Source of the DNA: Rhizobium leguminosarum
GTDB taxonomy: Bacteria > Pseudomonadota > Alphaproteobacteria > Rhizobiales > Rhizobiaceae
DNA: 64,000 nucleotides
NCBI RefSeq assembly: GCF_001679785.1
Contig: NZ_CP016286.1
Span: forward strand, 1,984,001-2,048,000
Direction: 5' to 3'
The notes beneath the pieces were generated by a model that made no database searches, was not told the DNA's origin, and was given only the letters and a program-made list of their open reading frames with translations. Made by a program: the position numbers and the translations under genes. Positions within the stretch are counted from its first letter, which is position 1; each line of letters opens with the position of its first letter. Positions 25,536 through 34,563 of this stretch are shown piece by piece.

Positions 25536-26941
25536 TGATGGACCTTTGCCAGCGCGGGTTCGTATTCCGGCATCCCCGCCCAAAGCGCCAGAGATTTCTG
25601 AGCCTTTGGATCAGTTGAATAGATCAGCTCGAAAACCTTATCGAAGATGTGTGTGTGCCGCTGGCAGAAATCCGTGAGGTGCTTTGGAACATCGATGCGG
25701 CCGTAGCGCGACAGGTCATCGACCAGGTCCACTCCACAATAGGCCTGATAAGGACAGTGGACGCAGTCAGGGTGAAAATTGTTGGACGCCTCATCGTTGA
25801 GTGCGTCGACGGCAGTCCTATTCAGGCCGGTTTGGACGTTTCCCATCGACAGGTCGAACTGGCCGACGCGGGAAACCATTCGGGCCTCATCGGTTGGATA
25901 GAAGGTCCCGTCGTAGTCGACAACAAGATAGCTGTGCCCCAAGATATTCGGGTTTCGCAGATCAACATGTCCATTGTGACCTGAACGGAGCACACGCCGC
26001 AGACAGTGGACGAAGTAGTATTCCTCAGCAGGTTCTGCTGCGGTCCAATTGTGTTCTATGAGCGCATCAATGAAGGTCGAATGATAGGCATTCCAGGCGG
26101 CCGTCGTGTCCTTGGCGGCAAAACGTTTGCGAGCGAAACCTTGGTAGTTGACCGGTCGCAGATAGATAGACCGCAAGCCGAATGATAAGAAGCTCTCAAT
26201 AACGGATGTGGGTTCGGGCAAATTCCGAATGTCGAGCGTTGGAAGCGCAGAGACTTTCCCCACCCCGAACCCGTCGACGGCTCGTCGCAGGTTGCCAAGA
26301 AACTGGTTTGTTCTCTCCGGGGTCACGGTGCGCTGGCGCTCATGTGTTTGCGCGTTGGCGTCGAGGGACGTACTAATAAACGTATCCCGCTCCGACAGGA
26401 ACGCCCAAGCCTCATCGCTGACCGTCTGGAGATTTGTGCAGACGACAAATTCCGTCTGGGCGAAGCGATTGCGACAAAAATCGCGAACCCGCTGCAGCAT
26501 GTCCAATTTCAGAAGCGGCTCACCACCTTGGAACTCGACCTTTAACCGGTTCGTAGGGAGATTGTCGAGAAATGCAAGGACCGCATCCAGCGTGCTTTCA
26601 TTCCAGTCGAAGCCGGGCGTCTGTTCGTTGACCCGAGATACCTGACAGTAGCCGCAGGCGAGATTGCAGCGCAGCGTCGGAACGAGGATGACATAGTCCA
26701 ATTCGGTCGGCGCATAGAGCCGATTGGCCCACCGGTAGGCGAAGCCGGTATACGCCAGATCGTCGATCTCTTCGAAGGAGTGGCCGTTTTCATTGAGGAA
26801 CCGCATGTCACCAGGATTGAGCCCGTCACAGGCATAGCGTTCCAGGAAAGCGTTATCGCCTTTGAAATATCCGCCTGCGTCATCTGCGAAAAGCAACGCG
26901 CCATCGCTAGAAGGCCTGAATTTCAGTGGGAAGACGGTCAT
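25532..26941 (-). CDS. hxsB: HxsB, radical SAM/SPASM maturase of the Hxs system
   Basis: 469 residues. The N-terminal 85 residues are a recruitment-like domain. The radical SAM motif CNLACGYC is at residues 92-99, with EFQGGEPLL after it. A SPASM domain near 393-426 (CVHCPYQAYCGVD ... DFC) would hold auxiliary Fe-S clusters. It resembles the sulfatase-maturase/peptide-maturase branch and presumably modifies the His-Xaa-Ser region of HxsA. The start overlaps the hxsD stop (ATGA), and the stop overlaps the original hxsC start. Confidence 0.92.
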   Translation of the reverse strand: MTVFPLKFRPSSDGALLFADDAGGYFKGDNAFLERYACDGLNPGDMRFLNENGHSFEEIDDLAYTGFAYRWANRLYAPTELDYVILVPTLRCNLACGYCQVSRVNEQTPGFDWNESTLDAVLAFLDNLPTNRLKVEFQGGEPLLKLDMLQRVRDFCRNRFAQTEFVVCTNLQTVSDEAWAFLSERDTFISTSLDANAQTHERQRTVTPERTNQFLGNLRRAVDGFGVGKVSALPTLDIRNLPEPTSVIESFLSFGLRSIYLRPVNYQGFARKRFAAKDTTAAWNAYHSTFIDALIEHNWTAAEPAEEYYFVHCLRRVLRSGHNGHVDLRNPNILGHSYLVVDYDGTFYPTDEARMVSRVGQFDLSMGNVQTGLNRTAVDALNDEASNNFHPDCVHCPYQAYCGVDLVDDLSRYGRIDVPKHLTDFCQRHTHIFDKVFELIYSTDPKAQKSLALWAGMPEYEPALAKVHQ

Positions 26942-27204
26942 CTACCCATCACACCCTCAATGAGAGTTCGCCGCAGCGGCAGCGTTTCGGCGTAGATTTT
27001 CTGTCGACAGAGAGTGAAATGGAAATCTCTGATAAGGTCAGCCACGTCAGTGCCCTCTGCTCCAGTGAGCATCACATCAGTATCAACTGCCACCTGCACA
27101 GACGGATGCAGATAGGAAAAGCGCATGATGGCGTCGTAAAGATATGGCCGAAACTCTGGACCTATAGGTATTTTGTAAGCACGTTTCCCTGGTTGATCAA
27201 GCAT
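26938..27204 (-). CDS. hxsD: HxsD, small Hxs-system protein
   Basis: 88 residues from the ATG at 27204. The end LCRQKIYAETLPLRRTLIEGVMGR matches the conserved HxsD tail pattern (ETxxxRxLIxxxA), and the middle YDAIMRFSYLHPSVQVAVD is conserved in kind. The open frame continues upstream to 27417, but those residues lack conservation I can recognise. HxsD may act as a peptide-recognition or chaperone subunit; its role is unknown. It is the first gene of the ATGA-chained Hxs operon. Confidence 0.75.
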   Translation of the reverse strand: MLDQPGKRAYKIPIGPEFRPYLYDAIMRFSYLHPSVQVAVDTDVMLTGAEGTDVADLIRDFHFTLCRQKIYAETLPLRRTLIEGVMGR

Positions 27205-27509
27205 GCCAGCCCCCCTGCTCCGCCTCTCAAGCTGTAGTAGAGTCAGTATTCGCGCAAGAGTTTTGTTGAGATGTCCATATCCACCATCGTTTTGAACAAG
27301 GCGGTCGGGACCCAATGGGAGGGAACGACCGGCGTCAAGAAGCGGAGAGCCTGCTCTTAGCCAATGTCCACGAAAGCGATTGTGCTGCAATGCACACCGG
27401 AACCACCGTCTTGCCACGATCTTCCAGCCAATTCAGCGGCCGGTCTTCAGGCTGGCAGTATTCTAATCGCGGTTGCGGCTTCAAGGAATGCGATGGTTTA
27501 GATCGCAAC
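27205..27509. other. Gap between qatD and hxsD
   Basis: About 300 bases separating two same-strand operons. It should contain the hxs promoter and any qat terminator. GGTTGCG and CGCAACC form an inverted repeat at about 27471-27513. No small gene is convincing, although the hxsD frame is open through most of it. Confidence 0.4.
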
Positions 27510-28250
27510 CTAAACGTTTTCCCGCACCCGACGGAGCATCCGCAAATTCTTCGCCAAAATGCTCTGTGTTTCCGCTATTGTCATGTCCCAAATACTAGAT
27601 AACCCGTTTACTGCCGCGCAAAGCTCGGTGTCAGCGTATCCGCCATCGGTCGAGCCACCGAATGGGGCATCAGTCTCGGTGAGAATTCTATTCTGCGGAA
27701 TCCCAGCGATATGTGATCGGCCCTTTTTGCTTTTCGTCATAGGACGACCAACTGAAAACCAACATCCCGAGTCAATTGCCCTGTTTAACTCGGCAGTTGT
27801 ACCCGTGAACCAATGAAGAATCGCCGTCCCCGCCCCTGGATGCCGCGCCAAGGCATCTAAAACATCGGACGCCGCATGGCGACTATGGATGGAAAGCACG
27901 CGGCCCCCAACCTTCTGGCAAGTGGCTAGGATGTGATCGAAAACAATCAGTTGGTCCGCGTAGTGTTTTCGATATTCGGGCCCACCATCAAGACCGACCT
28001 CGCCGACATAGTCTGTTTCCGATATCAAACGGTCGAATAAGGGCAGCTCAGATTTACGTTCGTGGGCGATTTGCGGATGAAGTCCAAGCGCGGTTCGAAT
28101 ACGTTTGCTTTTGCGGGCAAGATAAGCGGTTTTGGCAAAAGCTTTAGGAGTTGTCGTCACTGAAAGAACATAGTGACCAGACTTTTCAGCCGCCGCCACC
28201 GCCTTCTCTGGTTCCGGAAAAAGATCAAGATGGCAATGGAAATCGATCAC
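27510..28250 (-). CDS. qatD: QatD, TatD-like metal-dependent DNase of the Qat system
   Basis: 246 residues with the full TatD metal site: DFHCHLD (H5, H7), GEVGLD (E84), SIHSRH (H122), LHWFTG (H146) and ETDAPF (D194). TatD-fold enzymes are Mg-dependent nucleases. As the fourth gene after qatA, qatB and qatC, its role is anti-phage rather than housekeeping. Its ATG overlaps the qatC stop (ATGA). All catalytic residues are present, so an active nuclease is expected. Confidence 0.92.
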   Translation of the reverse strand: MIDFHCHLDLFPEPEKAVAAAEKSGHYVLSVTTTPKAFAKTAYLARKSKRIRTALGLHPQIAHERKSELPLFDRLISETDYVGEVGLDGGPEYRKHYADQLIVFDHILATCQKVGGRVLSIHSRHAASDVLDALARHPGAGTAILHWFTGTTAELNRAIDSGCWFSVGRPMTKSKKGRSHIAGIPQNRILTETDAPFGGSTDGGYADTELCAAVNGLSSIWDMTIAETQSILAKNLRMLRRVRENV

Positions 28251-29572
28251 GTCATAACGCCTGTCGCCCGCAAATAGTTGGCGACTTCGTACAGGCCACG
28301 CTCGTGAACGTCAAACCAGCCTTGTCTTTCCGGAGCATGGAGGGGAAGAGGCCCGCTCTCCATAGCGAGCGTGCGAAGGCGATCTGTCTTCACCGCTCTC
28401 GTTGCCTGGATCATGGACATCAAGTCGTCCCTCTTGTGAAGGCGGTCGTCGTTCATAGTTTCTACCAACGTTTGTCCGTAGTGCGTCACGTCGGTGACGC
28501 CAGCGGCGAAAAATGCGGAACGTCGGATAATGCAGGGAACGCAATGTCCGCACTGTATACCCTTCCGTTTCCATTTCCCACAGGACACAGTTTTCATTGC
28601 GTTAGCGGCCTGCGCAGCATCAGGAGCCGACGCCTTAATCATCTCGCCCTTGGTGTCATGTCGGTAGGGATTGTCGATGACCGCATTGATGCCCACGCCA
28701 TCGAAAATCGATTGCATTGTTACAAGGTAATGAGGGTGCGTGGTTCTTGTGCTCAGAGAACCGATCCGGCGCGGCGTTAAAGGCGCGTTTAATGCAATGA
28801 ACCCGTTTTCCGGAATGATGAGTGGAACCTTGCCGTTTTGCGGTCGCAACTGAAAAACCGCATCAGCCGCCACCGCAGCGTAAGCCAGGAAGTTGAAGCT
28901 GCGTGTCCGCATGCTCGTATCCATTCCTCCTCCCTCATGACGAAGCGGACTGGCATTCGCTGAAAACCGCTCCGCCCGTCCTTTGAATGTACGGAAGAGA
29001 CGATTCTGATACTGCCTATCACCCGTGTAAGCGTGACTGACCAACACAGGAACCCTGCCCTGGGCGAGCAATTTGTTGACGCCGAGCCAACTGTCTAACC
29101 CGCCGGAAAACAGACAAACGGCATCTACCCCGGCTAGGTTCGCGACACGCCGTTTTCGGGTCTTGAGTGCTGACGGATTTTTTGCGCCACCTCCCGTAAA
29201 GGAGAGTGACCATAGGTCACCGCTCAGAAAACGAAGCATCTGTTCGAGTTGAATTCTCACCGCGTTCCAAGCAGCCGGTTTGACAAGAGGAATTTCCAGC
29301 TCGAAATTTCGTGCCCAACCGTCCTCACCGTAGCGGGCGCGTTGGAAGAAAGAGTCCGCTGCGGTCACGGCCAGAGCGATGGAGAGGAAATCATAGGCAA
29401 CTGTCGAAGTCGGAGCGCTGAGTCGTTCAATCTCGCCCGGTAAACGATTGCCGATGTGGGCCGTGCCCGGCGTATTTGTTGTCCCATAAAGCCTGACGTC
29501 GAGAACTTTCGTTTTGCCGAGCATTGGGTCGTCGAAATTTCCGACGTGGAATTTCAACTGACAGACCTTCAT
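28247..29572 (-). CDS. qatC: QatC, QueC-like protein of the Qat system
   Basis: 441 residues. The N-terminal 150 residues are Qat-specific. A PP-loop ATPase core carries SGGLDS at 156-161, and a zinc-type cluster, CGKWKRKGIQCGHCVPC, lies near 331-350, as in QueC (7-cyano-7-deazaguanine synthase). The context says it is not for queuosine synthesis; no queD, queE or queF lies nearby. Starting at 29572 gives an ATGA overlap with qatB, so that start is preferred to in-frame ATGs further upstream. Confidence 0.92.
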   Translation of the reverse strand: MKVCQLKFHVGNFDDPMLGKTKVLDVRLYGTTNTPGTAHIGNRLPGEIERLSAPTSTVAYDFLSIALAVTAADSFFQRARYGEDGWARNFELEIPLVKPAAWNAVRIQLEQMLRFLSGDLWSLSFTGGGAKNPSALKTRKRRVANLAGVDAVCLFSGGLDSWLGVNKLLAQGRVPVLVSHAYTGDRQYQNRLFRTFKGRAERFSANASPLRHEGGGMDTSMRTRSFNFLAYAAVAADAVFQLRPQNGKVPLIIPENGFIALNAPLTPRRIGSLSTRTTHPHYLVTMQSIFDGVGINAVIDNPYRHDTKGEMIKASAPDAAQAANAMKTVSCGKWKRKGIQCGHCVPCIIRRSAFFAAGVTDVTHYGQTLVETMNDDRLHKRDDLMSMIQATRAVKTDRLRTLAMESGPLPLHAPERQGWFDVHERGLYEVANYLRATGVMT

Positions 29573-30324
29573 TCGTAACTCTCCCATTGCTGCCAAACCG
29601 AGCGGGTTGTATCGCGCATGAACTGCTTGATCTGGGCCTGGGTAAAGTTTTGCCCTCCCGAACTCATTTGCTTTTGAAAGGATTGCTCAACAACGACCTT
29701 GATGAGATCGAGCAGCTGTCCTTCACATTCCGCTGTCTTCTCTTCATCAGGAGCCCGATCCCACGCGCCACCGGCATCTTCAACAATGGTTTGGAAGATC
29801 GACTGTGACAGAAACTCCGTCATCAACTGTTCGATTGTTTCATCTGTGAGATCGGCCGGATCAAAATCGGCATTGATATCGAAAACAGATGCGACAGCCT
29901 CTTGCACGGCACGATTTATTCTGTCGGCATCTGCGCTTTCTCCCGAAAGAAACTGACCTATTGCCTGAGCAAAGAAATCTGTTGATCGGCCAAGGAACTG
30001 CGTCGCGTCCAGACCTGGAACGCCTGATCCATCGGCTAGCCCCTGTAGTGCTGCGTAGAAGTTGCCGCCTGCGGAATAGACATTGCCGAAACGGCGCGGA
30101 CCTACATCGCTTCCGCCGGTCGTCGTCCGAGCATAATGTCCAAGCGCCCTCCGCAGATCAGATTTATCGCCACCGTCTGACACGGCCTTTCCAATGGAAA
30201 GTCTGAACGCTCGGAAACGATCTGGGACGGGCTGCGGTATCGGCTTGTCTGGTTGGTCATCAGCCCACGGGGGTACGAGGGGCTGATTGTTGTTGCTTCC
30301 TCTAGATGAAGCCGACGTGCCCAT
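29569..30324 (-). CDS. qatB: QatB, Qat-system protein of unknown function
   Basis: 251 residues. The start MGTSASSRGSNNNQPLVPPWA is the typical QatB N-terminus (MGTS..., Gly/Ser-rich, PLVP). A helical body follows with a conserved GGxxxxxxLGxY-like segment (LRRALGHYARTTTGGSDVGPRR). No enzymatic motif is seen. It starts 9 bases after qatA and overlaps qatC, consistent with a single transcript. The stoichiometry and job in the complex are unknown. Confidence 0.88.
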   Translation of the reverse strand: MGTSASSRGSNNNQPLVPPWADDQPDKPIPQPVPDRFRAFRLSIGKAVSDGGDKSDLRRALGHYARTTTGGSDVGPRRFGNVYSAGGNFYAALQGLADGSGVPGLDATQFLGRSTDFFAQAIGQFLSGESADADRINRAVQEAVASVFDINADFDPADLTDETIEQLMTEFLSQSIFQTIVEDAGGAWDRAPDEEKTAECEGQLLDLIKVVVEQSFQKQMSSGGQNFTQAQIKQFMRDTTRSVWQQWESYE

Positions 30325-30333
30325 ATTCCCTCC

Positions 30334-32085
30334 TCATTCGCCAATCCCTGTCATACTAGCCTTCAACCATGGTGGTCTGTTGGGTATCTGTTCCAAGAAC
30401 GCTGCTAAAATGTGCGCGTTCTCAGGGCTGTGCTGCGCCAAAATAATCGCTCCGGTGAGGTCGTTGCGTTTACGGCTCCAGTCGCTGTTTTGCCTGAGCG
30501 CAGCTACCAATTCCTGCATTACGTCTGATATTTCATCCGGAGGTATGGTCGCTATTGCCTTCGGGGCAGCCCTGGACGTAAGCGATGGTATCCGAAGTAA
30601 CTCAGCGATTGCTTTCTTGGCGTGCGATGACAGGCTCTTCGATTTGAATTGGAGCGGAAGCGTTTCCCGCGCAAGGTAGACGGCGGGCCGCAGATCAATG
30701 CCATCCAACAGGGGCTCTATCGCCAACCAGTCTTTTATAAAGACGTCATGGCTATTCCATTTCTCTGGCCAGCGAACCTCGCCTTTCCCATCCGCTGACG
30801 CATTTTTTTGATCGACGAATAGCTTGGGCTTGCCCTGATCCGCATCATTGATAAGGTCCAAAAGAGATTTGAATGTCGCCTCGTCGGTGCAGCGCTCGAA
30901 AAGCGCGAGTTTTGTGATAATCGCCTCATCAAGCTGCATGTCCCGGCGAATGGCAGTCGCGTGCCGCATTCTTATGATGTTCATCATCCTCTTGATGATG
31001 CGCGGATTACCGCTAACTGATTTGGCTCGGGCAAGAATTGGCGCAATCCGGAATGCCATGTCGATCTGCGCAACGAGACCGACATCAGCACTCAAAATTT
31101 CGATGATCTTATCGCGACCAAGGTCCTGCTCGCCTTTCCAAGAATTCTGGATGCTTTCGACAAGAAATGTCCTCAGCTCCTCGACCTTATTTTCTTCCAC
31201 GCCAGACCTGGTAGCGATCAACATGCAAAGGAATGACAAGACCTCGCGCATTCCCAGCCGTGGAACGGTCACAGGAAATTGAATAAGCTTGTCAAGGTAG
31301 TCGGTCACATGGGTTTCTGATGCACCCTTGAACTGATCGGAGACCGCATGACGGATCATATCGACGTCAGCCGCTATGATGAACGCTGCGTTCGGCATTG
31401 AAAGGAAGAGACGCGTGGCTTCCAAACATTTGATCGCATTGGCGGGCAAACAGCGGTCAAGATTGTCAACGAATACGACAAGACGCTTGCCCATTCCGTC
31501 CAGCACGGCGCTGAACTCATTCTTGAAGGCTGTGATCTCCTCGGGAGGCGTACGAATCTCCCTCGGGCTTAGAAGCCCGCCAGTTTTTTCTTTCGCTGCT
31601 TTGGCACCGTCCTGTATTGCTTTTAAATCTTGCTCGTCGCCATTTCCCTCGTAGGCGTCCTGGGCAGAGTTCAACATTTTTGAGAATATACCAAACGTCG
31701 GCAAGCCAACCGACGCCATGCCGACCTCGACGCCAAGGCCAAGTACACGAAGCTTATTTACGCGTTTGAAAAGATCGACGGCCTTCGATTTTAGGTTATC
31801 GGGTGCCTGCGCCATCAATTCAGATGCAATCACAGTCATCAGCGCCGATTTTGCTTCATCGAAGCCCTGATAGAGCCATGCATCAAACTCTATGACAATG
31901 GTGTCGGATCGGTCTCGCAGAGCCCGCTCAACCAATTTCAAGACGCTGGATTTTCCGGACCCCCAACCGCCGTAGACACCGAGCGACAATGGCAGAAGAC
32001 TTTTATCTGACACCATGTCACAGATGATTTCGGCAACTTCCGAATAATTTAAATAATCGACATTCGTTTCGTTATCAGACCACAT
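30334..32085 (-). CDS. qatA: QatA, KAP-family P-loop ATPase of the Qat system
   Basis: 583 residues beginning MWSDNETNVDYLNY, the usual KAP-ATPase opening. Walker A is GGWGSGKSSVL (about 40-49) and Walker B is LVVFVDNLDRCLP (about 212). KAP proteins often have membrane insertions between the two; here the insertion near 105-130 is only weakly hydrophobic (LGVEVGMASVGLPTFGIF). The ATG at 32085 is chosen over an upstream TTG at 32154 because the conserved domain begins there. First gene of qatABCD. Confidence 0.92.
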   Translation of the reverse strand: MWSDNETNVDYLNYSEVAEIICDMVSDKSLLPLSLGVYGGWGSGKSSVLKLVERALRDRSDTIVIEFDAWLYQGFDEAKSALMTVIASELMAQAPDNLKSKAVDLFKRVNKLRVLGLGVEVGMASVGLPTFGIFSKMLNSAQDAYEGNGDEQDLKAIQDGAKAAKEKTGGLLSPREIRTPPEEITAFKNEFSAVLDGMGKRLVVFVDNLDRCLPANAIKCLEATRLFLSMPNAAFIIAADVDMIRHAVSDQFKGASETHVTDYLDKLIQFPVTVPRLGMREVLSFLCMLIATRSGVEENKVEELRTFLVESIQNSWKGEQDLGRDKIIEILSADVGLVAQIDMAFRIAPILARAKSVSGNPRIIKRMMNIIRMRHATAIRRDMQLDEAIITKLALFERCTDEATFKSLLDLINDADQGKPKLFVDQKNASADGKGEVRWPEKWNSHDVFIKDWLAIEPLLDGIDLRPAVYLARETLPLQFKSKSLSSHAKKAIAELLRIPSLTSRAAPKAIATIPPDEISDVMQELVAALRQNSDWSRKRNDLTGAIILAQHSPENAHILAAFLEQIPNRPPWLKASMTGIGE

Positions 32086-32390
32086 GGCAGGAATGTGTTT
32101 TGCGATCTTCCTCACGTCAAGAGTGCAGGGAGCGCGACTGACGGTTGAACACAAGATTATTTCACACCTTGGTGGGAGGACGTCAGTCCTGGCGCAGTTT
32201 GGCAGAATTGCAGAATTGCAGACAAATCCTCATCAAGATGGTTGACCTTACCATCGTTGGAAGCTCTACAAGGCTTCGTCATGGTGCATCGGTGGGATTG
32301 TTCCTTGTGCAGCGCCACATAATCGACGCGAATCATCGGCTAGATGAAGCTCGTAATTGACAACTTCCGGGCTGATGGTAGTCCTCGGGC

Positions 32391-32771
32391 ATGGGTATGT
32401 ATCGAATCACATTAGCAAAAATGCTGGTTCTGCTTCGGTTGGTGATCATCGCATCACTGGCTGGATACTCATTGCCCACTGCTTCGGCAGCGATGCACGG
32501 GCCAATGTCGACGTCGACGACCGTCCAATCTGACGACCACCACGAGATGACAGGCGGCAACCACGTCCATGGAGACGAAAGCGCCTCTCCGAACGACATT
32601 CAAAAAATTGCGAAGCAGGAGTGCTGCAAAGACTTCTGCGTGAGTTTTGCAATTGTCGCGACCGCCGAAGTAGACGGTGGCCCGGTCGTGATGCGTTCCA
32701 GTCACGAATTCATCAACGACAACCATGTCGTGGGCGAACTCGTCCCGTTGCACCGCCCCCCGAATATCTGA
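32391..32771 (+). CDS. Small exported His/Cys protein of the copper cluster
   Basis: 126 residues: a signal-like segment (LVLLRLVIIASLAGYSLPTASA), a His/Asp-rich part (SDDHHEMTGGNHVHGDE), then QECCKDFCVSF. This CC...C arrangement recurs in small periplasmic proteins at the head of copper clusters; one with the same style lies at 58085. It starts the plus-strand copper operon that runs to 36.7 kb. Confidence 0.6.
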   Translation: MGMYRITLAKMLVLLRLVIIASLAGYSLPTASAAMHGPMSTSTTVQSDDHHEMTGGNHVHGDESASPNDIQKIAKQECCKDFCVSFAIVATAEVDGGPVVMRSSHEFINDNHVVGELVPLHRPPNI

Positions 32772-32861
32772 ATAGGACACGCCCGTCCTTACGGGTCTGA
32801 ACGTGCGTAGGTGGGTATTTTTGCCCGCTGCGCCGCTGCCATCTCCTATTCGGATTACACC

Positions 32862-33089
32862 ATGAAACCTATATTTCTGGTGGTTGCCTTGCCGCTTATC
32901 GCAAGCGGTTGCGCTTCCACGTTTCCTCCTGAAGTCACGGCTTCGGGCGACCTCGCCGACCTTCCGTTCGACGTTCGCCCAGTTCACTACCATAGCCCCG
33001 TTACGGGCTACACGCACCGCGTTCCGGTCGATCCCAAACCGTGGCGAAACCAGAACGACGCGCAGGCTCCAGACGGAGGCGCGTCATGA
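32862..33089 (+). CDS. Small lipoprotein preceding the TolC-like gene
   Basis: 75 residues with a lipobox (LPLIASGC). The mature part contains DLPFDVRPVHYHSPVTGYTHR, with several histidines. The ATG at 32862 begins the signal peptide. Its stop codon overlaps the start of the TolC-family gene (ATGA), so the two are made together. Role unknown; it may stabilise the outer-membrane channel. Confidence 0.65.
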   Translation: MKPIFLVVALPLIASGCASTFPPEVTASGDLADLPFDVRPVHYHSPVTGYTHRVPVDPKPWRNQNDAQAPDGGAS

Positions 33090-34549
33090 ACGTATCTAAG
33101 CTCAAGCTCGCGGCGACTGTCGCGTTGCCACTCATTCTCGGCGGGTGCGTCTCGGCGGTGGAATATTCCGAGAGGAATTCCGGATTCTCGTCGGTGTCCA
33201 ACAAAACCGCAGAAGCGAGTGGAAAAGACACGGTCTGGATTCAGAACCGCCATGATGCCCAGGCGGTCGCTGGTCGGGTGAAGACGTTGCTGGCGAAGAA
33301 AAACGTCGACGTCGAGACAGCGGTGCAGGTCGCCCTCCTCAACAACAAGGGCCTCCAGGCAGCCTATGCCGATCTCGGGGACTCTGCTGCGGATGCGTGG
33401 CAGTCGACCATGCTCGTGAACCCGACAGTCGAGGTCGGCCTGATCGGTATCGGCACGCCAGGGCTTGAAGCTTACAAAACCGTCGAAGGCGTGATCGCCA
33501 CCAACCTCCTGGCGCTCGCCACTCATAAAAGGAATGTCGAGATTGCCGATACCGGGTTCCGGAAGGCCCAGCTCAATGCAGCCCTGCAGACCTTGCAACT
33601 CGCCGCTGATACCCGGCGTGCGTGGATCACTGCCGTTGCCTCGTGGGAAACGGTCGCCCAACTTAACCAGGCGCAGGCGGCGGCAGACGCTGCTTCGGAC
33701 CTTGCACAAAAACTCGGCGAAACGGGTGCGCTGACCAAGGGTGGCCAGGCCCGCGAGCACGTATTCTATGCCGAACTGGCGGGTCAGACGGCAAAGGCTA
33801 GGCTTGAGGCCCGGCTCGCGAAAGAAGAGCTGACACGGCTCATGGGACTTTGGGGATCGGACGCCGATTACCAGATTCCCAATCGCCTGGCACAGCTTCC
33901 GAAGGGTCTGATCAAACGAGACCTGATCGAGGCCGAAGCTCTGCAACGTCGCGTCGACCTGCAGATGGCCAAGCTCGATCTCGAAGCCACGGCCAAGTCC
34001 TACAGCCTAACGGAAGCAACACGCTACGTCACCGATCTCGAAATCCTGACTGGATTCGAGACCGAACGCGAATTGGAGGACGGCGAGAAGAAAGTCGACA
34101 CGACAGGCAACGTAGCCTTCGAATTCGTCATCCCGATCTTCGATAGCGGCAAAGCCCGAATGCGGAAAGGCGAGCTGGCCTATATGCGGGCCGCGAACTT
34201 GTTGGCGGAAAAAGCCGTGAACGTCCGCTCGGAGGCGCGGTCCGCCTACCAGGCCTATCGCTCGAACTACGACATCGCGCGTCACTACCGCAACAGCGTC
34301 GTGCCCCTGCGCACCAAGATCGAGGAAGAGTCCCTCCTCACTTACAACGGCATGATCACCAACACGTTCGAACTGCTCGCCGACAGCCGGGAGAAGGTCA
34401 ACTCGATCCTCCTCGCGGTCAACGCAAAACGCGATTTCTGGTTGGCCGAAGCGAATCTCGCGCCTGCCATTTATGGCGGCGGCGCGGGAGCAGCCGGTGG
34501 CGAAACGGAAATCGCAGCGGCCGCCCAGAGCGGCGGCGGCGGTCACTAG
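33086..34549 (+). CDS. TolC-family outer-membrane efflux protein
   Basis: 487 residues: lipobox-like signal (LPLILGGC), then two TolC repeats rich in long helices (VALLNNKGLQAAYADLGDSAADAW, ARLEARLAKEELTRLMGLWG, EFVIPIFDSGKARMRKGELAYM). OEP-type channels connect RND or other pumps to the exterior. No RND pump is adjacent here, so the channel may pair with the CusBA-type pump at 59-63.6 kb or with one elsewhere. The start is set by ATGA overlap with the lipoprotein gene. Confidence 0.85.
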   Translation: MNVSKLKLAATVALPLILGGCVSAVEYSERNSGFSSVSNKTAEASGKDTVWIQNRHDAQAVAGRVKTLLAKKNVDVETAVQVALLNNKGLQAAYADLGDSAADAWQSTMLVNPTVEVGLIGIGTPGLEAYKTVEGVIATNLLALATHKRNVEIADTGFRKAQLNAALQTLQLAADTRRAWITAVASWETVAQLNQAQAAADAASDLAQKLGETGALTKGGQAREHVFYAELAGQTAKARLEARLAKEELTRLMGLWGSDADYQIPNRLAQLPKGLIKRDLIEAEALQRRVDLQMAKLDLEATAKSYSLTEATRYVTDLEILTGFETERELEDGEKKVDTTGNVAFEFVIPIFDSGKARMRKGELAYMRAANLLAEKAVNVRSEARSAYQAYRSNYDIARHYRNSVVPLRTKIEEESLLTYNGMITNTFELLADSREKVNSILLAVNAKRDFWLAEANLAPAIYGGGAGAAGGETEIAAAAQSGGGGH

Positions 34550-34563
34550 GAAAGGACACAGAC

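Noticed and set aside
28247..29572. QueC for queuosine/7-deazaguanine synthesis or DNA modification
   Set aside because: No queD, queE, queF or dpd genes nearby; the order KAP ATPase-QatB-QueC-like-TatD-like identifies QatC.
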